Of a stretch of 64,000 bases of DNA, positions 32,012 to 42,905 are shown one piece after another. The position numbers and the translations under genes were made by a program. Within the stretch, counting starts at the first letter, position 1. Each line of letters opens with the position of its first letter. Source of the DNA: Ancylobacter polymorphus (GTDB lineage Bacteria; Pseudomonadota; Alphaproteobacteria; Rhizobiales; Xanthobacteraceae); contig NZ_JAUSUI010000002.1 in assembly GCF_030813495.1 (NCBI RefSeq), forward strand, positions 1 through 64,000, written 5' to 3'. The notes beneath the pieces are model-generated. The model did no database searches, had not been told where the DNA came from, and saw nothing but the letters and a program-made list of their open reading frames with translations.

Positions 32012-34042
32012 TTGCCCAACCAGCTCGCCGCCGCCGCCAGCCCCTATCTGCTCCAGCACAAGGACAACCCCGTCGACTGGTGGGAATGGACGCCGGAGGC
32101 TTTCGCCGAGGCGCGGCGCAGCAACCGGCCGATCCTGCTCTCCATCGGCTATGCCGCCTGCCACTGGTGCCATGTGATGGCGCATGAGAGCTTCGAGGAC
32201 GCGGCGACGGCGGCGGTGATGAACGAGCTGTTCGTCAACATCAAGGTCGATCGCGAGGAGCGGCCGGAGGTGGACCAGATCTACATGTCCGCGCTGCAGC
32301 AGCTCGGCGTGCAGGGCGGCTGGCCGATGACCATGTTCCTCGACGCCGAAGGCGCGCCGTTCTGGGGTGGGACCTATTTCCCGAAAGAGGCGCGCTATGG
32401 CCAGCCCGCCTTTACCGAGGTGCTCAAAACCATGGCCGGCGCCTATGCGGCGGGCGATCCCCGCATCACCCAGAACCGCGCCGCCCTGCTGGAGCGGCTG
32501 CGGCAGAAGGCGCGGCCGGCGGGCCAGGTGGTGATCGGCACCCATGAGCTCGATGACATCGCCGGCCGCATTCTCGGCATCATGGACACCGAGCATGGCG
32601 GGCTGCAGGGCTCGCCGAAATTCCCCAACACGCCGTTCCTTGAGCTGCTGTGGCGCGGCTGGGAGCGGACCGGCCGGCAAAAGCTGCGCGACGCGGCGCT
32701 GCATGCGCTGGACGGCATGAGCGAGGGCGGCATCTACGACCATATTGGCGGCGGCTATTCCCGCTACAGCGTCGATGACCGCTGGCTGGTGCCGCATTTC
32801 GAGAAGATGCTCTACGACAATGCGCAGATCCTCGACCTGCTCGGCCTCGCCTATGCCGAGACCGGCGCCGAGCTGTTCCGCGCCCGCGCCATCGAGACGG
32901 TCGGCTGGCTGCAGCGCGAGATGATGACGCAAGGCGGCGCCTTCGCCGCCAGCCTCGATGCCGATTCCGAGGGCCATGAGGGTCGCTATTATGTCTGGAC
33001 GCTCAAACAAGTGCTGGAGGCGCTGGGGGCGCAGGACGCGGAGTTCTTCGCCCGCCATTACGACATCGCCCCGTTCGGCAATTGGGAAGGCGTGTCGATC
33101 CCCAACCGGCTGAAGGAAGTGGAGCGCTCGGGCGCCGACGAGGTGCGGCTCGCCATGCTGCGCGACAAGCTGCTGGCCGTGCGCGAAAAGCGGGTGCCGC
33201 CCGGTCGCGACGACAAGGTGCTGGCCGACTGGAACGGGCTCATGATCGCGGCGCTGGTCGGCGCCGCCCCGCGCATCGGCCGTCCGGAATGGGTGGAGCT
33301 GGCCGCCGGCGCGTTCCGTTTCATCGCCGAATCGATGGTGAAGGACGGACGGCTCGGCCATAGCTGGCGTGCCGGGCGGCTGGTGTTCCCCGGCCTTTCC
33401 GCCGACTACGCCGCGATGGTCGGCGCCGCTCTGGCGCTGGCCGAAGCCACGGGCGAGCCGGCTTATCTCGATCAGGCGGTAACCTGGCAGACGATGCTGG
33501 AAACGCATCACGCGACGGAAGCGGGCGGCTATTATCTCACCGCCGATGACGCGGAAGGGCTGATCCTGCGCCCGGAGGCCACCGCCGACGATGCGGTGAC
33601 CAACCCGCAAGCGCTGATCGCCCGCAACCTGGTGCGGCTCGCGATATTGACCGGCGATGATACCTACCGCGCCCGTGCCGACCGTCTGTTCGATGCGCTG
33701 CTGCCGCGCGCCGCGCCGCATCTCTACAGCCATGCCGGCCTGCTCAACGCGCTCGACACAAGGCTGCGGGCGCGCGAGGTGGTGGTGATCGGCGCGGGTG
33801 CGGAGGCTGATGTGCTCACAGACGCCGCCCGCCGGATGCCGCTGGTCGATGTCAGCGTGCAGCGCGTGAGCGATCCCTCGGCCCTGCCCGGCGATCACCC
33901 CGCGCGCGCGAAGGCGACAAGCCTCACGAGCGGAGACGATGTCAGCAAAGGCTCGCCCGCCGCCTTTGTCTGCGCCGGTGGCGTCTGCTCCCTGCCCGTT
34001 ACGGAAGTGAATCGACTGGAGGAATTGCTGCGCGGCGGCTGA
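32012..34042 (+). CDS. Thioredoxin-domain protein YyaL (DUF255/SSP411 family)
   Basis: 676 residues. N-terminal DUF255 thioredoxin-like domain with [17 protein letters not shown] (Cys50, Cys53) and [15 protein letters not shown], then an (alpha/alpha)6-barrel glycosyl-hydrolase-like domain ([25 protein letters not shown]) and ending [14 protein letters not shown]. The start is TTG at 32012, with GGAG seven bases ahead. The function of this conserved family is not established; a cytosolic redox or carbohydrate role is guessed. Confidence 0.9.
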   Translation: MPNQLAAAASPYLLQHKDNPVDWWEWTPEAFAEARRSNRPILLSIGYAACHWCHVMAHESFEDAATAAVMNELFVNIKVDREERPEVDQIYMSALQQLGVQGGWPMTMFLDAEGAPFWGGTYFPKEARYGQPAFTEVLKTMAGAYAAGDPRITQNRAALLERLRQKARPAGQVVIGTHELDDIAGRILGIMDTEHGGLQGSPKFPNTPFLELLWRGWERTGRQKLRDAALHALDGMSEGGIYDHIGGGYSRYSVDDRWLVPHFEKMLYDNAQILDLLGLAYAETGAELFRARAIETVGWLQREMMTQGGAFAASLDADSEGHEGRYYVWTLKQVLEALGAQDAEFFARHYDIAPFGNWEGVSIPNRLKEVERSGADEVRLAMLRDKLLAVREKRVPPGRDDKVLADWNGLMIAALVGAAPRIGRPEWVELAAGAFRFIAESMVKDGRLGHSWRAGRLVFPGLSADYAAMVGAALALAEATGEPAYLDQAVTWQTMLETHHATEAGGYYLTADDAEGLILRPEATADDAVTNPQALIARNLVRLAILTGDDTYRARADRLFDALLPRAAPHLYSHAGLLNALDTRLRAREVVVIGAGAEADVLTDAARRMPLVDVSVQRVSDPSALPGDHPARAKATSLTSGDDVSKGSPAAFVCAGGVCSLPVTEVNRLEELLRGG

Positions 34043-34377
34043 GCGATGAGGGTCGATCCGGCCCTCTCCTGCCTTGCCGGCAGGAGCGGACGGTTCCGGC
34101 GCCGCCGGCAACGTGTTTTGGGCGAATCGGCCGTCGCGGCGGCTATTGTGGGTAAGCCTGTGGATAATCTGGGGAAAAAACCCACCACCCCCGCACAAAT
34201 CAACAGAAATGCCCGCTGGCGGGCGTTTCCACTTTTGCGATGGATGGATCGGACGACCGGCTCCTCGCCCGTCCTGAGTCATTTCTGAAGGTCATCATTT
34301 CGTCAGCGAAATGATGAATTTTAGGCAAATTCGCCAGACTTTTCGAAAAGAACGCAGCCTCTATTGCGACTCTGCAA
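34043..34377. other. Intergenic region with tandem DnaA boxes and hairpins
   Basis: 335 bases between convergent genes. TGTGGATAA at 34159-34167 is a perfect DnaA box (TTATCCACA on the minus strand) and TGTGGGTAA at 34147-34155 differs by one base; the two are 12 bases apart in the same orientation. Downstream is an AT-rich stretch with a hairpin (34292-34317) and the palindrome CTTTTCGAAAAG at 34339-34350. It could be a DnaA-binding locus or a secondary origin-like element near rho. Confidence 0.5.
34292..34317. terminator. AT-rich 11-bp hairpin
   Basis: TCATCATTTCG and CGAAATGATGA pair perfectly across a TCAG loop, followed by ATTTTA. Between two convergent gene ends it may act as a bidirectional terminator. 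The AT-rich stem next to DnaA boxes also leaves an origin-related role open. Confidence 0.5.
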
Positions 34378-34782
34378 TCAATGCCGCCGGCCTCGCAGAC
34401 GCGGACGGTTATCCGAGTCCAGCCGGCTGAACTTCACATTGGCCAACATCAGCGGCACCACCAGCATCAGCGCACCGGCGAGGTCCGCCTGCAGCACATA
34501 GGCGAGCCCGAGTTCGGCGCGAACCGCCGGCCCGATGACGGGATCGGCGAAATCGGCGATGAGGCTGGCGACGAACAGGGCCGTAGGCAGCCAGACGGCG
34601 AGGGGAAGCCACCAGCGCCGGCAGGCCATGACCCAGCTGAGCGCGGCGATGCCGATGACGAACAGCCAGAGTTCCGCCATGGGCGGCTCGCGTTCCGCGA
34701 CGCCGGCGTGAACCGGCAGCGCCAGAAGCAATGTGAGGGGAAGCGCCATGACGGAAAGCCGGTAGAACTGCCCTGCCCTCAT
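34378..34782 (-). CDS. Small membrane protein of unknown function
   Basis: 134 residues with an N-terminal signal-like helix (MALPLTLLLALPVHA), then MAELWLFVIGIAALSWVMAC and two further hydrophobic segments (WLPTALFVASLIADFAD, DLAGALMLVVPLMLANV). GGGGAGG lies just before the ATG at 34782. It is 35 bases downstream of rho on the same strand. No named family recognised. Confidence 0.7.
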   Translation of the reverse strand: MRAGQFYRLSVMALPLTLLLALPVHAGVAEREPPMAELWLFVIGIAALSWVMACRRWWLPLAVWLPTALFVASLIADFADPVIGPAVRAELGLAYVLQADLAGALMLVVPLMLANVKFSRLDSDNRPRLRGRRH

Positions 34783-34817
34783 GCCCGCCTCCCCGCGGTC
34801 TGCTTCGGCTTTACGCC

Positions 34818-36083
<1,266 letters not shown>

Positions 36084-36325
36084 GGGAAAAGGCCTCGATA
36101 TCTAAATGTGGACGTAGCCGGCCGGGAAGACCCGCCGAAACGACAAAAGGTGGGAAGCGCTGGTCTGCGGACCCAGGCCGAGGGGATCGGCTTCCTATCC
36201 GGCACACCGTGCGGCATCGGGGAAGATGCCCGCCTGAACGGAGCGACAGCCAGCTTCGTGGAGTTCGCGCACCATAGGCAAAGGCACGATTCGGCGCAAG
36301 TGCGCCGCATGACGCTTTGAACGCG

Positions 36326-36751
36326 TCAAAACGGCTTTACGATGACCATGATGACGATGCCGATCATCAGCAGCGTCGGCACCTCGTTCATGATGCGGTA
36401 GAAGCGGGGCCGGCGGACATTGCGGTCGGCGGCGAAATCCTTCACCCAGCGCGACAGTGCGCCATGAAAGCCGCTCATTGCCAGCACCAGCGCCAGTTTC
36501 ACGTGAAACCAGCCCGACGCGAACCAGCCGCCGTCCCAGGCGAGCCAGAGGCCGGCGAGCCAGGCGACGATCATCGCCGGGTTCATGATCGCCTTGAGCA
36601 GGCGCCGTTCCATCACCTTGAAGGTTTCCGACTGCGGCGAGCCCTTCGGCGCGTCGCAATGATAGACCATCAGCCGCGGCAGATAGAGCAAGCCGGCCAT
36701 CCAGGAGAGGATGGCGATCACATGCAGCACCTTGATCCACTCATACAGCAT
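36326..36751 (-). CDS. hemJ: Protoporphyrinogen IX oxidase HemJ
   Basis: 141 residues, four helices. KVLHVIAILSWMAGLLYLPR has the conserved His and Trp of HemJ; FHVKLALVLAMSGFHG and RVRRPRFYRIMNEVPTLLMI-type sequences follow. HemJ is the heme-containing enzyme that oxidises protoporphyrinogen IX in many alphaproteobacteria. Its FHVK segment is encoded by a parS site. Lies between hemE and rho as in other Hyphomicrobiales. Confidence 0.92.
   Translation of the reverse strand: MLYEWIKVLHVIAILSWMAGLLYLPRLMVYHCDAPKGSPQSETFKVMERRLLKAIMNPAMIVAWLAGLWLAWDGGWFASGWFHVKLALVLAMSGFHGALSRWVKDFAADRNVRRPRFYRIMNEVPTLLMIGIVIMVIVKPF
36495..36510. promoter_or_regulatory. parS site 4 inside hemJ
   Basis: AGTTTCACGTGAAACC contains the full 14-base palindromic core GTTTCACGTGAAAC. 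It lies within hemJ, 1.5 kb from the hemE-proximal origin candidate. Confidence 0.9.
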
Positions 36752-36771
36752 GGAACGCCTTCGATCCTCGC

Positions 36772-36885
36772 CTAGAGCCTGATCCGATCAGGTTGAATCA
36801 ACCTGATCGGATCAGGCTCTAAAATATTGATAGAGAACGTTTTACCGATCTGATTGCGATGCAATCAGATCGGAACGTGCTCTAG
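36772..36885. repeat. 114-bp palindromic element between hemJ and hemE
   Basis: The element is bounded by CTAGAGC (36772-36778) and GCTCTAG (36879-36885). Inside are a perfect 24-bp inverted repeat with a one-base centre (36773-36796 / 36798-36821) and a second perfect 13-bp hairpin with a GAT loop (36845-36873), separated by an AT-rich spacer. The right terminal CTAG supplies the TAG stop of hemE (36882-36884). It resembles mobile palindromic units/MITEs that occur in many copies in Hyphomicrobiales. RNA from it would fold into strong hairpins. Confidence 0.85.
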
Positions 36886-37958
36886 CCACCGCGAATTCGC
36901 GCGATCATCCGCTCGACATGGGCGATCGGCGTTTCCGGGCGGATGCCATGGCCGAGATTGAACACATGCGAGGCGCCGTGGAAATCCGCGAGAATGCCGT
37001 CAATCGCGGAATCGAGCGCCGCACCGCCGGCAATGAGGGTGAGCGGGTCGAGATTGCCCTGCAGCGCGCATTTGCCGCCCAGCGCATAGCGCGTCGCCTT
37101 GCGGTCGGCGGTCCAGTCGAGGCCCACCGCGTTCACCCCGGTCGCCTGCACCATCTCGGTGAGCCCGGACAGCGTCGCGCCCTTCGGGAAGGCGATGATG
37201 CGCGCGCCGGGCACGTCCGCGCGCACCCGGGCGACGATGCGGCGGATCGGGTCGATGGACCAGCGGCGGAAGCTTGTCGGATCCAGCACCCCGGCCCAGC
37301 TGTCGAAAATCTGCACCGCATCGGCGCCGGCCTTGAGCTGGCCGACGAGATAGCGGGCCGAGGTTTCCACCAAGAGGTCGATCAGCGCGGTGAAAAAGGC
37401 GGGGTCGGTGAGCGAGGCCAGCCGCGCCGGCGCCTGGTCCGGCGTGCCGCGCCCGGCGACCATATAGGTCGCCACCGTCCACGGCGCGCCGCAGAAACCG
37501 AGCAGCGCCGTCTCGGCGGGGAGCTCGGCGCGGATGCGGCTGACCGCTTCCAGAACCCGGTCGATCTTGTCCGGGTCGAGCGTCTCACGCAGGGCGGCGA
37601 GTTCCGCGCCAGTGGTGACCGGCACGAGGCGCGGGCCCTCGCCGGCTTCGAAGGTCAGCGGACAGCCGAGCGCATGCGGCACGACGAGAATGTCGGAGAA
37701 CAGGATCGCCGCGTCGAAGCCGAAACGGCGGATCGGCTGGAGCGTCACCTCGACGGCATAATCGGGCGTGTAGCAGAGGGTGAGGAAATCGCCGGCCTTG
37801 GCCCGGACCTCGCGATATTCCGGGAGATAGCGCCCGGCCTGGCGCATCATCCAGATCGGCGTGCGGCCTGGCACATGTCCGTCCAGCGCCTGCAGCAGGA
37901 TCGGCTTGTTCGTCACGCTGGCCCCTGCCGTGGCGCTGTCCATTCCGGCGCTCTCCAT
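36882..37958 (-). CDS. hemE: Uroporphyrinogen decarboxylase
   Basis: 358 residues. [19 protein letters not shown] is the N-terminal signature (catalytic Arg pair), [13 protein letters not shown] follows with the catalytic Asp, and [13 protein letters not shown] is the second signature. It decarboxylates uroporphyrinogen III to coproporphyrinogen III. The start at 37958 has AGGGGA eight bases ahead; the open frame further upstream belongs to the origin region. Its stop falls in the palindromic element. Confidence 0.97.
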   Translation of the reverse strand: MESAGMDSATAGASVTNKPILLQALDGHVPGRTPIWMMRQAGRYLPEYREVRAKAGDFLTLCYTPDYAVEVTLQPIRRFGFDAAILFSDILVVPHALGCPLTFEAGEGPRLVPVTTGAELAALRETLDPDKIDRVLEAVSRIRAELPAETALLGFCGAPWTVATYMVAGRGTPDQAPARLASLTDPAFFTALIDLLVETSARYLVGQLKAGADAVQIFDSWAGVLDPTSFRRWSIDPIRRIVARVRADVPGARIIAFPKGATLSGLTEMVQATGVNAVGLDWTADRKATRYALGGKCALQGNLDPLTLIAGGAALDSAIDGILADFHGASHVFNLGHGIRPETPIAHVERMIARIRGG

Positions 37959-38284
37959 CCGCTTGTCCCCTGCCTCTTCATACTTCTTTAAGCACTTTGA
38001 ATAGAAGGTTGTCTGTGTAGTGAGCAGGGGATTAGAGATGTTCCTCCCCGCCCACAACCGACCCCCAGTCTTGGCGCGGACGCGCCGGCCGCGGACGAGT
38101 CCAAGTTTCAGCCGGTTTAAGGGCTTAAGCGCCGCGTGCGAGGTTATCCACGCAGTTCGCCGCCGGCGCCTTGATAAAGCGCACAGGGTCTCGCCTGTGG
38201 AGGAAAACCGCCGCTGTCCCCAGCCCTCCCCTTGCGAACCGGCGAAGGGCATGGCTTGTTCCCATTCTATGCACAGGCCTGTGG
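37959..38284. other. Candidate chromosomal replication origin (oriC) next to hemE
   Basis: 326 bases between divergent hemE and the PPDK-regulator gene, the place where oriC sits in Caulobacter and several Hyphomicrobiales. DnaA-box-like sequences: TTATCCACG (38144-38152, one mismatch), TGTGGATGA (38280-38288, one mismatch on the opposite strand, overlapping the gene start) and TGTGGAGGA (38196-38204, two mismatches). An AT-richer stretch with TTTAAGCACTTTGAATAG lies at about 37980-38035, and TTAAGGGCTTAA at 38117-38128. The call rests mostly on synteny. Confidence 0.6.
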
Positions 38285-39151
38285 ATGAACGGCGTGACTG
38301 ACGCCAACCGCCCGTCGGAAAGCTACTACCACCTCCATCTCGTCTCGGATTCCACCGGCGAGACGCTGATCAGCGTCGGCCGGGCGGCGGCGGCGCAATA
38401 TGACGTGAAGCCGATCGAGCACATTTATCCGCTGGTGCGCTCGCACAAGCAGCTCGACAAGGTGGTGCAGGCGATCGACGAGTTTCCCGGCATCGTGCTC
38501 TACACGCTGACCGATCCGGAACTGCGCAACCGGCTGAAGACCTATTGCCGCGACCATGGCGTGCCCGTTCTCTCGGTGCTGGCGCCTGTCGTGCAGCTGT
38601 TCCAGGCCTATCTCGGCGGCGCACCGGAGCCGCGCGTCGGCGGCCAGCACCAGCTTGACGGCGATTATTTCCGCCGCATCGACGCGATGAACTTCACCGT
38701 CATGCATGATGACGGCCAGCATGTGGACGGGCTGGAAGCCGCCGATGTGGTGCTGCTCGGCATTTCCCGCTCATCCAAGACCCCGACCAGCATCTATCTC
38801 GCCAATCGCGGCATCAAGACCGCCAATATCCCGCTGGTGCCGAGCCTGCCGGTTCCGCCGGGCCTCGCCGAACTCAAGCGCCCGCTGATCGTCGGCCTGC
38901 TCGCCAGCGCCGACCGGGTGGTGGAAATCCGCCGCAACCGGCTGCTCGGCCTGAATGCCGCCCAGACCGCCGACACCTATACCGACCGCGAGGCGGTGGC
39001 GGAGGAGATCGCCTTTTCCCGCCGGCTCTGCGCCCGCCATGGCTGGCCGATGATCGATGTCACCCGCCGCTCCATCGAGGAGACGGCGGCGGCGATCATC
39101 GCCCTGCTGCAGGAGCGCCGGCGCAAGCAGACCGAGAACCCGAATGGCTGA
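38285..39151 (+). CDS. Pyruvate,phosphate dikinase regulatory protein (DUF299)
   Basis: 288 residues. [20 protein letters not shown] and [20 protein letters not shown] are the two nucleotide-binding signatures of this bifunctional kinase/phosphorylase, which switches PPDK or PEP synthetase off by ADP-dependent phosphorylation of a Thr. The start [10 protein letters not shown] at 38285 overlaps a DnaA-like box; GTG at 38294 is an alternative. It overlaps maf by 8 bases. Confidence 0.92.
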   Translation: MNGVTDANRPSESYYHLHLVSDSTGETLISVGRAAAAQYDVKPIEHIYPLVRSHKQLDKVVQAIDEFPGIVLYTLTDPELRNRLKTYCRDHGVPVLSVLAPVVQLFQAYLGGAPEPRVGGQHQLDGDYFRRIDAMNFTVMHDDGQHVDGLEAADVVLLGISRSSKTPTSIYLANRGIKTANIPLVPSLPVPPGLAELKRPLIVGLLASADRVVEIRRNRLLGLNAAQTADTYTDREAVAEEIAFSRRLCARHGWPMIDVTRRSIEETAAAIIALLQERRRKQTENPNG

Positions 39152-39776
39152 GGCCGTGCCGAGAAATTCCCTCTGGCGCGGGGCGGTGCCGTTGCTGCTC
39201 GCCTCCAAAAGCGCGGCACGCCGGGCGCTGCTGCAGGCCGCCCGCGTGCCGTTCGAGGCGGTGAGCGTCGAGGTCGATGAGCGTGCCATCGAGGCGCAGG
39301 CGGTGCGGGACGGTTCCGATCCCGCCACTGTCGCGCTCACCCTCGCCCGCGCCAAGGCGCTGGCGGGGGCACTGGCACATCCGGGCCGGCTCGTCATCGG
39401 CGCCGACCAGACGCTGGCGCTGGGCGATGAGGCCTTCCACAAGCCGGTGGACCGGGCGGCGGCGAAGGCGCAGATCGCCCGTCTGGCCGGGCGTACCCAT
39501 GAACTGCATTCGGCCGTGGCGGTGGCGCGCGACGGCGCGGTGCTGTGGGCGACGGTGGAGAGCGCCCATCTCACCCTGCGCCCGCTCGATGCGGAGGCGA
39601 TCGAGGCCTATCTCGATGCGGCCGGCGAGGCGGTGCTCTCGAGCGTCGGTGGCTACCAGCTGGAAGGGCTCGGCATCCATCTGTTCACCCGTGTCGAGGG
39701 CGATCATTCGGTGATACTGGGACTACCGCTGCTGCCGCTGCTCGGCTTTCTGCGCTCCGAAGGACTTCTGCTGTGA
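39144..39776 (+). CDS. maf: Maf-family nucleotide pyrophosphatase
   Basis: 210 residues. [20 protein letters not shown] near the N-terminus, [18 protein letters not shown] in the middle and [19 protein letters not shown] are the Maf motifs. Family members hydrolyse non-canonical or modified NTPs (here nearer the YceF/m7GTP branch). The start at 39144 lies within the upstream gene's end; GTGA couples it to aroE. Confidence 0.9.
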   Translation: MAEAVPRNSLWRGAVPLLLASKSAARRALLQAARVPFEAVSVEVDERAIEAQAVRDGSDPATVALTLARAKALAGALAHPGRLVIGADQTLALGDEAFHKPVDRAAAKAQIARLAGRTHELHSAVAVARDGAVLWATVESAHLTLRPLDAEAIEAYLDAAGEAVLSSVGGYQLEGLGIHLFTRVEGDHSVILGLPLLPLLGFLRSEGLLL

Positions 39777-40618
39777 CCCGTCATGTCGCGATCATTGGCC
39801 ATCCCGTGAGCCATTCGCGCTCGCCGCTGATCCATGGCTACTGGCTGGCCCGGCACGGCATCGACGGCAGCTACGGCGTGCGCGATGTCGCGCCTGAGAA
39901 CATTGACCGCTTTCTCGCCGATTTCGCTGCCTCCGGCCTCGTCGGCGGCAATGTCACCGTGCCGCACAAGGAAGCCGCCTTCCGCACCTGCGCGACGCGC
40001 GATTCCGTCGCTGAGGCGCTCGGCGCGGTGAACACGATCTGGCTGGAGGACGGCGCTCTCCATGGCGCCAACACCGATGTGCACGGTTTCCTCGCCAATC
40101 TCGACGCCGCCGAGCCGGAATGGACGCGGGCGCTGGGCGAGGCGGTGGTGCTGGGCGCCGGCGGCGCGGCGCGGGCGATTGTCTATGGGCTGCTGCAGCG
40201 TGGGGTCGACCGCGTGGTGGTGGCCAACCGCACCCTGGCACGGGCGCAGGCGCTGCGCGACCAGTTCGGCCCGCGCGTGCTGCCGGTGGAGTGGCGCGAC
40301 CTCGGCGGGCGGCTCATGGGGTGCCGTCTGCTGGTCAACACCACCTCGCTCGGCATGAAGGGCCAGCCGCCGCTCGACATCGACCTTTCGGCGCTGTCGC
40401 CCGATGCGCTGGTGACGGACATCGTCTATGTGCCGCTGGAAACGCCGCTCTTGCGGGCCGCCAAGGCGCGCGGCCTCGCCACGGTGGACGGGCTCGGCAT
40501 GCTGCTGCACCAGGCGGTGCCGGGCTTCGAGCGCTGGTTCGGCGTGCGCCCTGTGGTGACGGCGGAGCTGCGCGCGCTCGCTATCGCCGATCTCAAGGCC
40601 AAGGGACAGTTCGCGTGA
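39773..40618 (+). CDS. aroE: Shikimate 5-dehydrogenase
   Basis: 281 residues from GTG 39773 (overlap GTGA with maf). IIGHPVSHSRSPLIH binds shikimate, GGNVTVPHKEAAF carries the catalytic Lys, VLGAGGAARAIVYGL binds NADP and LVNTTSLGMKGQPPL is diagnostic. It reduces 3-dehydroshikimate in aromatic amino-acid synthesis. The C-terminus KGQFA is repeated in the downstream 17-base units. Confidence 0.95.
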   Translation: MTRHVAIIGHPVSHSRSPLIHGYWLARHGIDGSYGVRDVAPENIDRFLADFAASGLVGGNVTVPHKEAAFRTCATRDSVAEALGAVNTIWLEDGALHGANTDVHGFLANLDAAEPEWTRALGEAVVLGAGGAARAIVYGLLQRGVDRVVVANRTLARAQALRDQFGPRVLPVEWRDLGGRLMGCRLLVNTTSLGMKGQPPLDIDLSALSPDALVTDIVYVPLETPLLRAAKARGLATVDGLGMLLHQAVPGFERWFGVRPVVTAELRALAIADLKAKGQFA

Positions 40619-40653
40619 CGGGACAATTCGCGTGAGGGGGCCGTTCGCGTGAG
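40603..40653. repeat. Triplicated 17-base stop/start junction between aroE and coaE
   Basis: Three consecutive 17-base units (40603, 40620, 40637) share GGG-N6-TTCGCGTGA. Unit 1 ends aroE (GQFA, stop TGA 40616-40618). Unit 3 supplies the GTG start of coaE (40649). The GTGs of units 1 and 2 open six-codon reading frames (VTGQFA and VRGPFA) that each end in the next unit's TGA, so start and stop overlap at every unit. Confidence 0.85.
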
Positions 40654-41278
40654 CGCCCGCCGGCCTTTCCGCCTCGGCCTCACCGGCTCGATCGGCATGG
40701 GCAAATCCACCACCGCGCAGATTTTCCGCGAGCTGGGCGTGCCGGTGCACGATGCCGACGCGGCCGTTCACGCGCTTTATGGCGCCGAGGGCGTCGCCCC
40801 GGTCGAGGCCGCCTTTCCCGGCGTGACGCAGGGCGGGCGGATCGACCGCGCCCTGCTCGGCGCCCGCGTGCTCGGCGATGACGCGGCGATGAAACGGCTG
40901 GAAGCCATCGTCCATCCGCTGGTGCACGCGCGCGAAAAGGCGTTTCTGGAGGCGGCGTCGGCTGCCGGCGCGCCCATTGCCGTGCTCGACATCCCGCTGC
41001 TGTTCGAGACCGGCGGCGAGAACCGCGTGGACGCCGTGCTGGTGGTCAGCGCGCCGGAATCGGTGCAGCGCGCCCGGGTTCTGGCCCGGCCGGGCATGAC
41101 GGAAGAGAAATTTGCCGCGATCCTTGCCCGACAGGTGCCGGATGGCGAAAAGCGGCGGCGGGCCGACCATGTGATCGACACCGGCCACGGGCTCGACCGC
41201 GCCCGCGCGGCGGTGGCGGCGCTGCTGGACGAGCTGCGGGCGACGTGCAGCGACGACGAAGGGAAAAGCGATGCGTGA
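40649..41278 (+). CDS. coaE: Dephospho-CoA kinase
   Basis: 209 residues. [20 protein letters not shown] is the P-loop, [11 protein letters not shown] the substrate motif, DIPLLFETG conserved. It phosphorylates dephospho-CoA in the last step of CoA synthesis. The GTG start at 40649 lies in the last repeat unit of the aroE-coaE junction. It overlaps dnaQ by 8 bases. Confidence 0.94.
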   Translation: MSARRPFRLGLTGSIGMGKSTTAQIFRELGVPVHDADAAVHALYGAEGVAPVEAAFPGVTQGGRIDRALLGARVLGDDAAMKRLEAIVHPLVHAREKAFLEAASAAGAPIAVLDIPLLFETGGENRVDAVLVVSAPESVQRARVLARPGMTEEKFAAILARQVPDGEKRRRADHVIDTGHGLDRARAAVAALLDELRATCSDDEGKSDA

Positions 41279-41972
41279 GATCGTGCTCGATACCGAGACC
41301 ACCGGGCTCAACCCGCTCACCGGCGACCGGCTGGTGGAGATCGGCTGCGTGGAGATCTATAACCGCATCCCGACGGGGCAGGTCTACCATGTCTATCTGA
41401 ACCCGCAGCGCGACATGCCGGTGGAGGCGTTCAACGTCCACGGCCTCTCGACCGAATTCCTCGCCGACAAGCCGCTTTTCGCGCAGGTGGTAGACGATTT
41501 CCTCGCCTTCATCGCCGGCGACCCGCTTGTCATTCACAACGCCGCTTTCGATATCGGCTTCCTCAATGCGGAGCTGGCCAAGGTCGGGCGGCCGGCGCTG
41601 ACCTTCGACCGCGTGGTCGACACGCTGTCGCTGGCGCGGCGGCGGCATCCAGGTGCGTCGAATCGTCTCGATGACCTGATGAACCGCTACGGCATCGATA
41701 GCTCGCGCCGCACCAAGCACGGGGCGCTGCTCGATTCCGAATTGCTGGCGGAAGTCTATGCCGAGCTGTGCGGCGGCAAGCAGACGGCGCTGAGCCTGAC
41801 CATGGTGGAGACGACGACCACGGTGGTGATCGAGGGGCAGGTGGCGGCGCCGTTGCAGCGCCCGCGCCCGCTGGCGCCGCGCCGGAGCGCGGAAGAGGCG
41901 GCGGCGCATGCCGCCTTCATCGCCACGCTGGGCGAAAACGCCATCTGGAACGAGTACACGGCCGGAAGCTGA
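41271..41972 (+). CDS. dnaQ: DNA polymerase III epsilon proofreading subunit
   Basis: 233 residues. Exo I is DTETTG (7-12), Exo II is [13 protein letters not shown], Exo III is [15 protein letters not shown] with the catalytic His and Asp, followed by a clamp-binding QTALSL motif and an alpha-binding C-terminal tail. It removes misincorporated bases. The aroE-coaE-dnaQ order is a standard alphaproteobacterial arrangement. Confidence 0.95.
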   Translation: MREIVLDTETTGLNPLTGDRLVEIGCVEIYNRIPTGQVYHVYLNPQRDMPVEAFNVHGLSTEFLADKPLFAQVVDDFLAFIAGDPLVIHNAAFDIGFLNAELAKVGRPALTFDRVVDTLSLARRRHPGASNRLDDLMNRYGIDSSRRTKHGALLDSELLAEVYAELCGGKQTALSLTMVETTTTVVIEGQVAAPLQRPRPLAPRRSAEEAAAHAAFIATLGENAIWNEYTAGS

Positions 41973-42014
41973 CGCCGCCGGCCGTGTCGAAAACGTCGGA
42001 TGCGGCAAGCCGCG

Positions 42015-42479
42015 TCAGGAGGCGAGCACGTTGCTCGGGGCCTGCTGGGCCATGCGCTGGCGATACAGCGTGACGAAATCGACGGGATCGATCATCAGCG
42101 GCGGGAAGCCGCCATTGCGCACCGTGTCGGCGACGATCTGCCGCGCGAAGGGGAACAGCATGCGCGGGCATTCGATGAGGATGAAGGGGTGGATGGTTTC
42201 CTGCGCCACGTTCTGGGCGCGGAAGATGCCGGCATAGACCAGCTCCAGCGCGAACAGCGTCTTGCCGTTCAGCTCGGCCTTCGCCTCCACCTTCAGCTCG
42301 ACTTCATATTCCGAGCCGTCGCGCATCGGCTTGGCGCCGACATTGATCTGGATGCCGATCTGCGGCTGGCCCTTGACGACCAGCGATTCCGGCGCGCCCG
42401 GATTCTCGAAGGACAGGTCTTTCGTGTACTGCGTCAGCACCTGAAGCGTCGGCATCTGGGCGTTGTCGGTCTCAGCCAT
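42015..42479 (-). CDS. secB: Protein-export chaperone SecB
   Basis: 154 residues. [49 protein letters not shown] and [13 protein letters not shown] match SecB, the tetrameric chaperone that hands preproteins to SecA. The start at 42479 (MAETDNAQ) follows GGAG; an upstream ATG adds only nine residues. It is convergent with dnaQ. Confidence 0.95.
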   Translation of the reverse strand: MAETDNAQMPTLQVLTQYTKDLSFENPGAPESLVVKGQPQIGIQINVGAKPMRDGSEYEVELKVEAKAELNGKTLFALELVYAGIFRAQNVAQETIHPFILIECPRMLFPFARQIVADTVRNGGFPPLMIDPVDFVTLYRQRMAQQAPSNVLAS

Positions 42480-42905
42480 AGGTTTCTCCGTGGGGTTCGC
42501 CGGCATCCGCCCTCGGGGGCGCCGGCGATGGTGCCGCTGGGTCGGTCGTTCCGCCTCAGCCGGTCTTGCAAAGGGCGGGTGTCGCTAACACGGTTGGGTG
42601 CGGCTCACAAGCGCGCGGCACGCTTTGCGCGGCCTCCCGCGGAGGCGGGCGACCACGGCGCTTGGCGGACGCGGCGGCTGTGCTCTACTGTGCGCGAGAA
42701 TGTCTGGCGATCGCCCTCTGCCGCCGAGCTGTTGCGCCGAAGTGATGACCCAGCGGCAGGGACGGGGTGGCGAAATCGGCCAGACGTCGTAAATAGGTCA
42801 TGTCAACCGGCCGGCCGGTCCTTGGAAGGCGCCGCGCGGACACCACATGAGGCACAGTCCCGCGCCGGAACGGCTCCGGCGGGGCCAACAGCGGCGAACT
42901 GCGAC
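42480..42905. other. Divergent intergenic region between secB and the Tim44-like gene
   Basis: About 425 bases that carry both promoters. I see no gene, tRNA, strong hairpin or repeat in it. Open frames crossing it are not protein-like. Confidence 0.35.

Noticed and set aside
31940-34282. A 780-codon frame antisense to the YyaL gene
   Set aside because: No motif or signal, and opposite a strongly supported coding region.
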